Positions 1 to 6,448 of a stretch of 17,581 nucleotides of DNA are shown piece by piece. Where the stretch lies: the NCBI GenBank assembly GCA_964412845.1, contig CAYPQM010000150.1:1-17581 (forward strand). Direction: 5' to 3'. Made by a program: the position numbers and the translations under genes. Positions within the stretch are counted from its first letter, which is position 1; each line of letters begins with the position of its first letter. This DNA is from JAWWPY01 sp964412845 (GTDB lineage Bacteria > Actinomycetota > Actinomycetes > Streptosporangiales > Streptosporangiaceae). The notes beneath the pieces were generated by a model. It did no database searches and was not told where the DNA came from. It saw only the letters and a program-made list of their open reading frames with translations.

Positions 1-1
1 C

Positions 2-1723
2 TGGGGCGCTGACCGTGCGCCGCGCACTCCGTACCACGAGACGGTGATCTACGAGGCGCACGTCCGGGGCCTCACCCTGCGCCATCCGGAGGTACCGGAG
101 CAGCAACGGGGCAGCTACGCGGGCCTGGCTCACCCGGCGGTGATCGAGCACCTGATCCGGCTCGGGGTGACTGCCGTGGAGCTGATGCCGGTGCACCAGT
201 TCGTGCCCGAGCACGATCTGGTCGCACGGGGGCTGACCAACTACTGGGGATACAACACCATCGGTTTCCTCGCCCCGCACGCCCGGTACTCCTCCTCCAG
301 CCAGCGGGGCGGCCAGGTCGGTGAGTTCAAGGCGATGGTGAAGGCCCTGCACGCGGCGGGCATCGAGGTGATCCTCGATGTCGTGTACAACCACACGGCC
401 GAGTCCGATCACCGGGGGCCGACGCTCTCCCTCCGGGGCATCGACAACGCCGCGTACTACCAGCTCCGGGATGACGACAGGCGTTACTACCTGGACTACA
501 CGGGCTGCGGGAACAGCCTGAACGTCCGGCATCCGCATTCACTGCAGCTGATCATGGACTCGCTGCGGTACTGGGTCCTTGAGATGCACGCCGACGGGTT
601 CCGGTTCGATCTGGCTTCCGCACTCGCCAGGGAACTGCATGACGTGGACCGGCTCGCGACCTTCTTCGACCTGGTCCAGCAGGATCCGGTGGTGTCGCAG
701 GTCAAGCTGATCGCCGAACCGTGGGATGTCGGTGAGGGCGGCTACCAGGTCGGCAACTTCCCGCCGCTGTGGAGCGAGTGGAACGGCAAATACCGTGACG
801 CGGTCCGGGACTTCTGGCGGGGCAGGCCGGATACGGTACCAGAATTCGCGTCCCGGCTGACCGGGTCAAGTGATCTCTACGAGACAAGCGGCCGGCGTCC
901 CTTCGCCTCGATCAACTTCGTCACCTGCCATGACGGGTTCACCCTGGCCGACTTGGTGTCCTACGAGCACAAGCACAACGACGCCAATGGCGAGGGCGGA
1001 GCCGACGGCAGCGACGACAACCGGGCGTGGAACTGCGGTGCCGAGGGACCAACCACCGACCCGGCGATCAATGAGCTGCGGGCCCGGCAGCGGCGCAACT
1101 TCCTGGCCACGCTGTTCCTCTCGCAGGGTGTGCCGATGCTGCTGGCTGGGGATGAGCTGGGCCGCAGTCAGCAGGGCAACAACAACGCGTACTGCCAGGA
1201 CAACGAGATCTCGTGGGTTGACTGGGATACCGCGAGCCAGGACAAGGATCTGCAGGAGTTCGCCTGCGCGCTGGCCGCGTTCCGGCGGCGGCACCCGGTG
1301 TTCCGCAGGCGGCGGTTCTTCCACGGGGCCGCCGGCCGGGCCGGGGAAACCCCGGGCGACATCGCCTGGCTCACCCCGTCCGGCCGGGAAATGACGGACA
1401 ACGACTGGAACACCGGCTACGCGAAGGCGCTGGGGGCGTTCCTCAACGGCGACGCCATCAGCGAACCCAACCCGCAAGGCGACCGGGTGCGCGATGACAC
1501 GTTCCTGCTGCTGTTCAACGCCGGCAACCAGCCGGTCACGTTCACCCTGCCCGGTGCCCGGTTCGGTCACGCCTGGACGCCCGTGCTCGACACTGCGTCA
1601 CCGGCCGTCCCCCGCGACCCGCCCGAGACCCCGGAGCCCCGGCGGCGCAGCGCCGGCGCGCGGGTAGCGGTCAGGGCGCACGCCATGATCGTGCTCCGCC
1701 GGGTCAGTCCTGCATCGCACTGA
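2..1723 (+). CDS. glgX: Glycogen debranching enzyme GlgX (3' part; 5' end outside window)
   Basis: Hydrolyses alpha-1,6 branches of phosphorylase-limited glycogen in the cytoplasm. The reading frame is open from base 2, so the gene enters from the left edge. A GTG at 44 lies inside the conserved VIYEAHVRGLT segment and is not the true start; the N-terminal CBM48-type domain is missing from the window. The four GH13 regions are visible, numbered from that GTG: DVVYNHT (112-118), GFRFDLA with nucleophile D189, AEPWD with acid/base E225, and FVTCHDG with D297. The GlgX-typical LLAGDELGRSQQGNNNAYCQD block follows. A C-terminal beta domain ends in a basic, Arg-rich tail. The last 20 bp overlap the convergent membrane-protein gene. 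TreX-type trehalose-pathway use is possible, but no treY or treZ is in view. Confidence 0.95.
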   Translation, partial: WGADRAPRTPYHETVIYEAHVRGLTLRHPEVPEQQRGSYAGLAHPAVIEHLIRLGVTAVELMPVHQFVPEHDLVARGLTNYWGYNTIGFLAPHARYSSSSQRGGQVGEFKAMVKALHAAGIEVILDVVYNHTAESDHRGPTLSLRGIDNAAYYQLRDDDRRYYLDYTGCGNSLNVRHPHSLQLIMDSLRYWVLEMHADGFRFDLASALARELHDVDRLATFFDLVQQDPVVSQVKLIAEPWDVGEGGYQVGNFPPLWSEWNGKYRDAVRDFWRGRPDTVPEFASRLTGSSDLYETSGRRPFASINFVTCHDGFTLADLVSYEHKHNDANGEGGADGSDDNRAWNCGAEGPTTDPAINELRARQRRNFLATLFLSQGVPMLLAGDELGRSQQGNNNAYCQDNEISWVDWDTASQDKDLQEFACALAAFRRRHPVFRRRRFFHGAAGRAGETPGDIAWLTPSGREMTDNDWNTGYAKALGAFLNGDAISEPNPQGDRVRDDTFLLLFNAGNQPVTFTLPGARFGHAWTPVLDTASPAVPRDPPETPEPRRRSAGARVAVRAHAMIVLRRVSPASH

Positions 1724-2105
1724 TCAGCACCAGCACGTAGGTGCTCAGCCCCGCGGCGCCATGTAAGGCGACCGCGCGGACGGGGAAATGCTGCTCCGCT
1801 CCCCGGGCGTGCCGCCCGCCGCGGCCGACCAGCCAGCGGGTCAGCATCACGAAGCCGAGCATCGCCGACACGCTGAGCACCCCGAAGCCGGTCCAGGCGA
1901 ACTCTCGGCGGCCGGTGAGCAGGAAGGCGACCCAGAAACTCAGCCCCGTGGAGGCCAGGACCGGGTGCGCGAAGATCAGTACCGCCGGGAACACGGTGAT
2001 CCTCGTCGCCTGCTGCCTGAGCCCGCCATGAGATAACCACATCGTGAGCAGGTAAATGCCGAGCCCTGCGGTAATGCACCAGATAACAAGCGCGATGATG
2101 CCCAC
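1704..2105 (-). CDS. Small four-helix integral membrane protein, function unknown
   Basis: I do not recognise the family. The 133-residue product starts directly with a hydrophobic helix (GIIALVIWC...) and has four predicted membrane segments, at about 1-26, 36-65, 70-92 and 108-130. A charged loop (RWLVGRGGRHARGAEQH) precedes the last helix. Single histidines lie in helix 2 (FAHPVLAS, H47) and helix 4 (ALHGAAG, H115), the kind of placement seen in some b-heme membrane proteins; heme binding is inference only. I chose the GTG at 2103-2105 because an AAGGGGGGA ribosome site lies 6 nt upstream. An ATG at 2145-2147 would add 14 residues (MHRDTAVRRKGGRA), but its GGGGGA sits only about 2-3 nt away. 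The gene is convergent with glgX and overlaps its end by 20 bp. Confidence 0.75.
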   Translation of the reverse strand: MGIIALVIWCITAGLGIYLLTMWLSHGGLRQQATRITVFPAVLIFAHPVLASTGLSFWVAFLLTGRREFAWTGFGVLSVSAMLGFVMLTRWLVGRGGRHARGAEQHFPVRAVALHGAAGLSTYVLVLISAMQD

Positions 2106-2111
2106 TGCGCG

Positions 2112-2120
2112 TCCCCCCTT
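2112..2120 (-). promoter_or_regulatory. Ribosome binding site deciding the membrane-protein start
   Basis: The minus strand reads AAGGGGGGA followed by 6 nt and then GTG at 2105. It favours the GTG over the upstream ATG at 2147. Confidence 0.5.
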
Positions 2121-2125
2121 ACGGC

Positions 2126-2145
2126 GCACCGCCGTGTCACGGTGC
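2126..2145. promoter_or_regulatory. Nested dyad upstream of the membrane-protein gene
   Basis: GCACC (2126-2130) and GGTGC (2141-2145) form a perfect 5-bp inverted repeat. Overlapping it is CCGTG-T-CACGG (2132-2142). The minus strand contains GACAC, the short core motif reported for WhiA sites. The dyad lies 21-40 bp upstream of the preferred GTG start, in the 129-bp gap shared with the divergent reductase gene. An operator role is inference, and the arms are short enough to arise by chance in GC-rich DNA. Confidence 0.25.
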
Positions 2146-2234
2146 ATCGTCCCCCATGCATATCCGCGCCGCCGCAGCCGCGCTACACCTGGTTCCGGGG
2201 GTCTGGGCCGAGCCGTTCTGGTTGACTGCTGGCC

Positions 2235-3002
2235 GTGCGGCAGATCCTTCCCCTGGCCGATCCCGGGCCGGAACCTGACCTGGCCCAGCTCTATGCCTAT
2301 CCGGCGGGCGGCACGGCGTGGGTCCGGGCCAACATGGTGGCCAGCGCCGACGGCGCCGCGGCCATCGACGGCCGATCCGGTGGTCTGGCCGGTGCCGCCG
2401 ACCATCTGGTGTTCGGCCTGCTCCGGGCCATGGCCGACGTGATACTGGTCGGCGCGGGCACGGTGCGAGCCGAGGCTTACCGCCCGGCGCGGGTCGCCCA
2501 GCGCTGGGCCGGGCTGCGCGCCGGACGCCCGCCGTCGCCGCCGATCGCCGTGGTGACCCGCAGCCTTGAGCTTGATCCGGCCGGCCCGCTGCTCACTGGG
2601 GCGCCGGCGCATAGCCGCACCATCGTGATCACCACCCAGGCTGCCCCCGCCCGCCGCAAAGCGGATCTCGCCAGCGACGCCGAGGTCATCATCGCTGGCC
2701 AGGATCATGTCGACCTCTCGGCCGCGATCGGTGCCCTCGCCGCCGCCGGTTACCGGCGCATCCTGACCGAGGGCGGCCCGCACTTGCTGGGTGAGATCGC
2801 CGGGGCCGGGCTGCTCGACGAGCTCTGCCTCACCGTCAGCCCGCTGCTGGCCGGGACCGGGGCCGGGCGGATCATCCGGGCCGTCGGGCCGCTGGCCGGC
2901 CCAGACGGGACAGGCCGGGGCCGATTGTCCCTCGCCCATGTGCTGGAAGACCAAGGGAACCTGCTGTGCCGGTACCTGGTGTCCGCCCCGCCGGCCGGGT
3001 AG
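2235..3002 (+). CDS. RibD C-terminal domain / pyrimidine reductase family protein
   Basis: Predicted NAD(P)H-dependent reductase of the RibD-C / dihydrofolate-reductase-like fold; cytoplasmic. The 255-residue protein is a stand-alone reductase domain with no deaminase half. Visible motifs are RANMVASADGAA (31-42), ADVILVGAGTVRAE (67-80), the nucleotide-binding TEGGPHLLG (178-186) and DELCLTVSPLLAG (195-207). It matches in size and arrangement the actinobacterial proteins exemplified by M. tuberculosis Rv2671. That protein is annotated as a riboflavin reductase but can supply dihydrofolate reductase activity, so the substrate here is open. The GTG at 2235 is the only usable start: an in-frame TGA lies at 2223, although the upstream ribosome site is poor. 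No other riboflavin gene is nearby. The gene converges on ligC. Confidence 0.88.
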   Translation: MRQILPLADPGPEPDLAQLYAYPAGGTAWVRANMVASADGAAAIDGRSGGLAGAADHLVFGLLRAMADVILVGAGTVRAEAYRPARVAQRWAGLRAGRPPSPPIAVVTRSLELDPAGPLLTGAPAHSRTIVITTQAAPARRKADLASDAEVIIAGQDHVDLSAAIGALAAAGYRRILTEGGPHLLGEIAGAGLLDELCLTVSPLLAGTGAGRIIRAVGPLAGPDGTGRGRLSLAHVLEDQGNLLCRYLVSAPPAG

Positions 3003-3039
3003 GCCGGCACCGGGGCCCGGCGGCCCAGCGCTGGCCTAC
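2999..3039. terminator. Candidate bidirectional terminator holding both stop codons
   Basis: GTAGGCC (2999-3005) and GGCCTAC (3033-3039) are a perfect 7-bp inverted repeat around a GC-rich 27-nt interior. The TAG of the reductase gene (3000-3002) and the TAG of ligC (complement of 3036-3038) occupy matching positions in the two arms. There is no T-tract, which is common in high-GC terminators. Confidence 0.45.
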
Positions 3040-4124
3040 GAGGTGGCCAGGACCTCGCCGAGATCGTAGCTGACCGGCTCCTCAAGCTGGGCGTACGTGC
3101 ATGAGCGGGGGGCACGGTCGGGGCGCCAGCGAACGAACTGCGTGGTGTGCCGGAAACGCCGGCCCTCCATGTGGTCATAGCGGACCTCGACCACCCGCTC
3201 TGGCCGCAGCGGGACGAACGACAGGTCCTTGCCCGCGTTCCACCGGCTCGTCTCGCCATCCCGGGGGTTACGGGCACCTGCCTCGTGAGCGGGCGCGCCG
3301 TCCGGCTGACCCCAATTCCACGGATGCCCCTCGAACGTCGTGACCAGGGGCTGCAGCTCGGCGTAGAGCTCTTTGCGGCGGGCCATCGGGAATGCGCCGA
3401 TCACGCCGACGCTGGCCAGGTCACCGGGGTCGGTGTACAGGCCGAGCAGCAGCGAGCCGATGGCATCCGGGCCGCTCTTGTGCGGCCGGTACCCGGCCAC
3501 CACGCAGTCGGCGGTCCGTTCGTGCTTGACCTTGAACATGACCCGCTTGTCCGGTTCGTAGGTCCCGCTGAGGGCCTTGGCGACGAGCCCGTCCAGCCCG
3601 GCCCCCTCGAACTGCCGGAACCACCCGGTGGCCACGGCACGGTCGGTGGTGGCCGGTGTCAGGTGCACCGGCGCCGCGGCTGGGGCCAGGGCGCGCACCA
3701 GCGCGGCGCGGCGCTCCTCGAACGGGCGGCCGGTGTAGTCGAGGTCACCCAGGGCCAGCAGGTCGAAGGCGACGATGTGCGCCGGTGTCTGCTCGGCGAG
3801 CAGCGCGACCCGGCTCGCCGCCGGGTGAATCCGCTGCAGCAGCGCCTCGAAGTCCAGGTGGCGACCGTCGGCAGCGGGAATCACGATCTCCCCGTCGATC
3901 ACGCACCGCGGCGGCAGGTTCGCCCTTACCGCGGCGACCAGCTCGGGGAAATACCGGGTCAGCGGCCGCTCGTTCCGGCTGCCGATCTCCACCTCATCCC
4001 CGTCACGGAAGACAATCGACCGGAAGCCGTCCCATTTGGGCTCGAAGCTGTAGGGACCTTCGGGGATCTGCTTGACCGGCTTCGCCAGCATCGGCGCGAC
4101 CGGCGGATTGACCGGGAGCTGCAT
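3036..4124 (-). CDS. ligC: ATP-dependent DNA ligase, LigC type
   Basis: Seals DNA nicks through an enzyme-AMP intermediate; stand-alone LigC enzymes act in back-up repair. The 362-residue length fits actinobacterial LigC (about 350-360). Nucleotidyltransferase motifs are in order: I, KWDG with adenylated K30; Ia, SRNERPLTRYFPE (49-61); III, DGEIV (78-82); IIIa near AFD (119-121); IV, LDGLVAK (177-183, with Asp where many ligases have Glu); V, MFKVKHER (196-203, K198/K200). A C-terminal OB-fold follows, containing EVRYDHMEGRRFRH. I chose the ATG at 4122-4124 because the longer open frame upstream is Pro/Gly-rich non-conserved sequence and MQLPVNPPVAPMLAKP is the usual family beginning. No Ku or primase gene is adjacent. 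It diverges from gad, 121 bp away. Confidence 0.93.
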   Translation of the reverse strand: MQLPVNPPVAPMLAKPVKQIPEGPYSFEPKWDGFRSIVFRDGDEVEIGSRNERPLTRYFPELVAAVRANLPPRCVIDGEIVIPAADGRHLDFEALLQRIHPAASRVALLAEQTPAHIVAFDLLALGDLDYTGRPFEERRAALVRALAPAAAPVHLTPATTDRAVATGWFRQFEGAGLDGLVAKALSGTYEPDKRVMFKVKHERTADCVVAGYRPHKSGPDAIGSLLLGLYTDPGDLASVGVIGAFPMARRKELYAELQPLVTTFEGHPWNWGQPDGAPAHEAGARNPRDGETSRWNAGKDLSFVPLRPERVVEVRYDHMEGRRFRHTTQFVRWRPDRAPRSCTYAQLEEPVSYDLGEVLATS

Positions 4125-4138
4125 GCCCCTATCCTGCC

Positions 4139-4175
4139 CGGTGCCCGATCCCAGCCCGGCACCGGCCGGGCACCG
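4139..4175. repeat. Two mutually exclusive inverted repeats in the ligC-gad divergent region
   Basis: CGGTGCCC (4139-4146) pairs with GGGCACCG (4168-4175) over 8 perfect bp. GCCCGGC (4154-4160) pairs with GCCGGGC (4165-4171) over 7 bp with a 4-nt loop. The right arms share bases, so only one structure can form at a time. A further CTGGCC/GGCCAG pair lies at 4181-4186 and 4201-4206. The 121-bp region (4125-4245) must hold both promoters, but I see no convincing -35/-10 pair. The repeats could be operators or chance GC structure. Confidence 0.4.
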
Positions 4176-4245
4176 ATAGCCTGGCCAGCGGGCCGGGCCC
4201 GGCCAGCAGGAGGGGCCTGGATCAGTCCATCCAGGGGAGCCGGGT

Positions 4246-5649
4246 GTGTCACTGCACAGGAAAATCGACGATGAGGGCAGCCGGAACGAGGTCGACGTCA
4301 ACCCCGTCTACGTCCAGGTGGCACGGGAGCGGGTGCCCCGCAGGACGCTGCCGCCACGCGGCATGCTGCCCGACACCGCCCTCCAGGTGGTCAGGGACGA
4401 GCTGATCCTCGACGGCAACGCCAGGCTGAACCTCGCGACGTTCGTGACGACCTGGATGGAGCCGCAGGCCCGGCAGCTGATGACGGAGTGCCTCGACAAG
4501 AACATGATCGACAAAGATGAATACCCGCAGACCGCGGAACTCGAGTCGCGGTGCGTGAATATCCTGGCCGACCTGTGGCACGCGCCGGACGGCTCGGTGG
4601 CCACCGGGTGCTCCACCACCGGGTCGAGCGAGGCCTGCATGCTCGGCGGGATGGCGCTGCTGTGGCGCTGGCGGGAGCGCCGGAAGGCGGCTGGGGCACC
4701 CGCCGCCGCACCGAACCTGGTGATGGGCTCGAACGTGCAGGTGTGCTGGGACAAGTTCTGCCGCTACTGGCAGGTCGAGCCGCGCCTGGTGCCAATGGAG
4801 CCCGGTCGGCTGCACCTGCGGGGGCCGGAGGCGGCAGCCCAGTGTGATGAGAACACCATCGGCGTGGTGGCCGTGCTTGGCTCGACCATGGACGGCAGCT
4901 ACGAGCCGGTCGGGGAGATCAGCGACGAACTTGACCGGCTCGTCGCGCGGGGCGGCCCGGATGTCCCGATCCACGTCGACGCCGCCTCAGGTGGCTTCGT
5001 CGCGCCCTTCATCCAGCCTGAGCTGGTCTGGGACTTCCAGGTATCCCGGGTGGCCTCCATCAATGCCTCCGGGCACAAGTACGGGCTGGTCTATCCCGGC
5101 GTCGGCTGGGTGGTCTGGCGGGACACCAAGGCACTGCCCGAGGACCTGGTCTTCCGGGTGAACTACCTCGGCGGGGAAATGCCGACCTTCGCGCTGAATT
5201 TCTCCCGGTCCGGCTCGAATGTCGCCGCGCAGTACTACAACTTCCTGCGGCTCGGCTTCGACGGCTACCGGCGGGTACAGCAAGCCTGCCAGGACGTCGC
5301 GCTGCACATGTCCGGACAGATCGCCAGGATGGGGCCGTTCGAACTGCTCAGCGATGGAAGCGAGCTGCCCGTGTTCGCGTTCCAGATCAGCGATGAGTCG
5401 GCCGGCTTCACCGTGTTCGACCTGTCCGAACGGCTCCGTGAGCGCGGCTGGCTGGTGCCCGCCTACACGTTCCCGGCCAACCTGCAGGAGGTCGCCGTGC
5501 TCAGGGTCGTGGTCCGCAACGGTTTCGGCAAGAACCTCGCTGAGGCGTTCCTGGCGGACCTGCGCCGCCACTCCCGCGCGCTCGCTGATCACCCGAACTC
5601 GCATGTCCCGCTGGTCCCGGAAGCGGTCCGGCACGGATTCGCCCACTGA
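4246..5649 (+). CDS. gad: Glutamate decarboxylase (PLP-dependent)
   Basis: Converts glutamate to GABA and CO2, consuming a proton; usually linked to acid tolerance or the GABA shunt. The 467-residue protein is full length for the GadA/GadB family. It shows ATGCSTTGSSEA (119-130, PLP phosphate side), HVDAASGG (243-250, with D245 toward the pyridine N), SGHKYG with Schiff-base lysine K278, and LNFSRSGS (318-325). The tail ends in RHGFAH. In E. coli GadB a near-terminal histidine closes the site at neutral pH, so H463 or H467 could play that role (inference). The GTG start is supported by AGGGGAG at 4233-4239, 6 nt upstream. No glutamate/GABA antiporter gene is in the window. In Streptomyces the stretch beyond rbpA usually carries pentose-phosphate genes, so this neighbour is a local rearrangement. 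Confidence 0.95.
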   Translation: MSLHRKIDDEGSRNEVDVNPVYVQVARERVPRRTLPPRGMLPDTALQVVRDELILDGNARLNLATFVTTWMEPQARQLMTECLDKNMIDKDEYPQTAELESRCVNILADLWHAPDGSVATGCSTTGSSEACMLGGMALLWRWRERRKAAGAPAAAPNLVMGSNVQVCWDKFCRYWQVEPRLVPMEPGRLHLRGPEAAAQCDENTIGVVAVLGSTMDGSYEPVGEISDELDRLVARGGPDVPIHVDAASGGFVAPFIQPELVWDFQVSRVASINASGHKYGLVYPGVGWVVWRDTKALPEDLVFRVNYLGGEMPTFALNFSRSGSNVAAQYYNFLRLGFDGYRRVQQACQDVALHMSGQIARMGPFELLSDGSELPVFAFQISDESAGFTVFDLSERLRERGWLVPAYTFPANLQEVAVLRVVVRNGFGKNLAEAFLADLRRHSRALADHPNSHVPLVPEAVRHGFAH

Positions 5650-5656
5650 CCACGGG

Positions 5657-5690
5657 CCCGGCGTTCGGGTGATCCCGGCGTTCGGGCGAC
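5657..5690. repeat. 17-bp tandem repeat, two copies
   Basis: CCCGGCGTTCGGG occurs at 5657-5669 and 5674-5686. The full 17-bp units differ at two positions, with unit ends TGAT and CGAC. Each core can fold as a CCCG/CGGG hairpin with a 5-nt loop. It lies in the 95-bp convergent gap between gad and rbpA and may help end transcription. Confidence 0.6.
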
Positions 5691-5724
5691 AGGCGTCCCC
5701 CGCGTCCGATGACCCAGGCATCCC

Positions 5725-5754
5725 GGTGGTCGGGCGTCCGGTGGTCAGGCGTCC
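5725..5754. repeat. 15-bp tandem repeat spanning the rbpA stop codon
   Basis: GGTGGTCGGGCGTCC (5725-5739) is followed directly by GGTGGTCAGGCGTCC (5740-5754), one mismatch in 15. The second copy includes the rbpA stop (complement of 5745-5747) and its last codons. Related GGCGTCC or GGCATCC words recur at about 5692 and 5717, suggesting local slippage expansion. Confidence 0.6.
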
Positions 5755-6080
5755 TTGCGCAGCCTGTCCAGTGCCTCAGCGAGGATCGCGGCGCCGTCCG
5801 TGTCGGTACGCCGCTCCTTCACGTACGCCAGGTGCGTCTTGTAGGGCTCGCTGTGCGGCGGCCCGGGCGGGCTGTCCTTCTCCCGGCCCGCAGGGAAGCC
5901 GCAGCGCGGGCAATCCCAGGTCTCCGGGATCGCGGCATCGCTGGCGAAGCTCGGGCGGGTCTCGTGCCGGTTCGAGCACCAGAAGGAGATCCGTATCCGC
6001 GGCGCTGCCTCACCGCGTTCCGCCTCGCCCATCGGGCCCGCGCCTACGCGGCTGCCCCGGATGGCGTTTCCACTACTCAC
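5745..6080 (-). CDS. rbpA: RNA polymerase-binding protein RbpA
   Basis: Actinobacteria-specific activator that binds RNA polymerase and group I/II sigma factors and stabilises open complexes; in related organisms it also contributes to rifampicin tolerance. The 111-residue product has the conserved N-terminal tail (NAIRGSRVGAGPMGEAERGE), a core with zinc-type ligands C35, H39, C57 and C60 (CSNRH ... CPRC), a linker, and the C-terminal sigma-interaction helix (HLAYVKERRTDTDG, 83-96, and on). The start is GTG at 6078-6080 with GAGGGG about 7 nt upstream, matching the family N terminus. It lies 109 bp downstream of secG, beyond a strong stem-loop, so it probably has its own promoter. I found no clear SigR-like GGAAT-N18-GTT element in that gap. 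Confidence 0.96.
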   Translation of the reverse strand: MSSGNAIRGSRVGAGPMGEAERGEAAPRIRISFWCSNRHETRPSFASDAAIPETWDCPRCGFPAGREKDSPPGPPHSEPYKTHLAYVKERRTDTDGAAILAEALDRLRKDA

Positions 6081-6163
6081 TGCTCACCCCTCGCTTGCTC
6101 CGCTGCCAAACCCGGGCCCAGGTGGCCCGCCCAGTTGTCCTCCGCCACGGCGTTCCGCGGCCG

Positions 6164-6186
6164 CCCGGCGCCCATAGGGCACCGGG
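6164..6186 (-). terminator. Stem-loop just after secG, candidate terminator
   Basis: CCCGGCGCCC (6164-6173) and GGGCACCGGG (6177-6186) form a 10-bp stem with a 3-nt loop; in the minus-strand RNA the one mismatch becomes G-U. It begins 3 nt after the secG stop. There is no U-tract. It may end the gap-pgk-tpiA-secG transcript or protect its 3' end before rbpA. Confidence 0.6.
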
Positions 6187-6189
6187 TAC

Positions 6190-6417
6190 TCAGCGATTCA
6201 GCAGGTTCAGCCCGACGATGCAGAGAAACCAGAGGGCTCCCGTGAAAATGGTGAGCCGGTCCAGGTTCCGCTCCACGACCGAGGACGACCCGAGCGTCGA
6301 GGAGACCCCGCCGCCGAAGAGGTCGGACAGGCCCCCGCCCTTGCCCTTGTGCAGCAGCACCAACAGCATCATCAGCAGGCTGGTGATGATGAGGACGATA
6401 GAAAGACCGATGATCAC
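6190..6417 (-). CDS. secG: Preprotein translocase subunit SecG
   Basis: Small membrane subunit of the SecYEG channel that assists SecA-driven protein export. The 75-residue protein has two hydrophobic helices (about 3-23 and 54-73) separated by the glycine-rich loop HKGKGGGLSDLFGGGVSS, the hallmark of SecG. The start is GTG at 6415-6417 with GGAAGGACGAG about 8-11 nt upstream. The gene lies 31 bp after tpiA, is probably co-transcribed with the glycolytic genes, and is followed by a stem-loop. The gap-pgk-tpiA-secG order is standard for actinomycetes. Confidence 0.95.
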   Translation of the reverse strand: MIIGLSIVLIITSLLMMLLVLLHKGKGGGLSDLFGGGVSSTLGSSSVVERNLDRLTIFTGALWFLCIVGLNLLNR

Positions 6418-6448
6418 AGCTGGTTCTCGTCCTTCCGGGGTGGTCTGC

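Noticed and set aside
2222..2227. TTGACT resembling a -35 element before the reductase gene
   Set aside because: A -10 at normal spacing would fall at about 2245, inside the coding region, and none is seen.
2148..2954. Long N-terminal extension of the minus-strand membrane protein (416 codons)
   Set aside because: The added part runs antisense through the reductase gene and has no conserved features; good ribosome sites exist at 2105-2120.
4125..4301. 59-residue N-terminal extension of LigC
   Set aside because: It would overlap the start of the divergent decarboxylase gene, and the family begins at MQLPVNPPVAPMLAKP.
6081..6163. SigR-type promoter for rbpA
   Set aside because: I searched the rbpA upstream gap for GGAAT/GGAAC followed by GTT at 17-19 bp and found no match.
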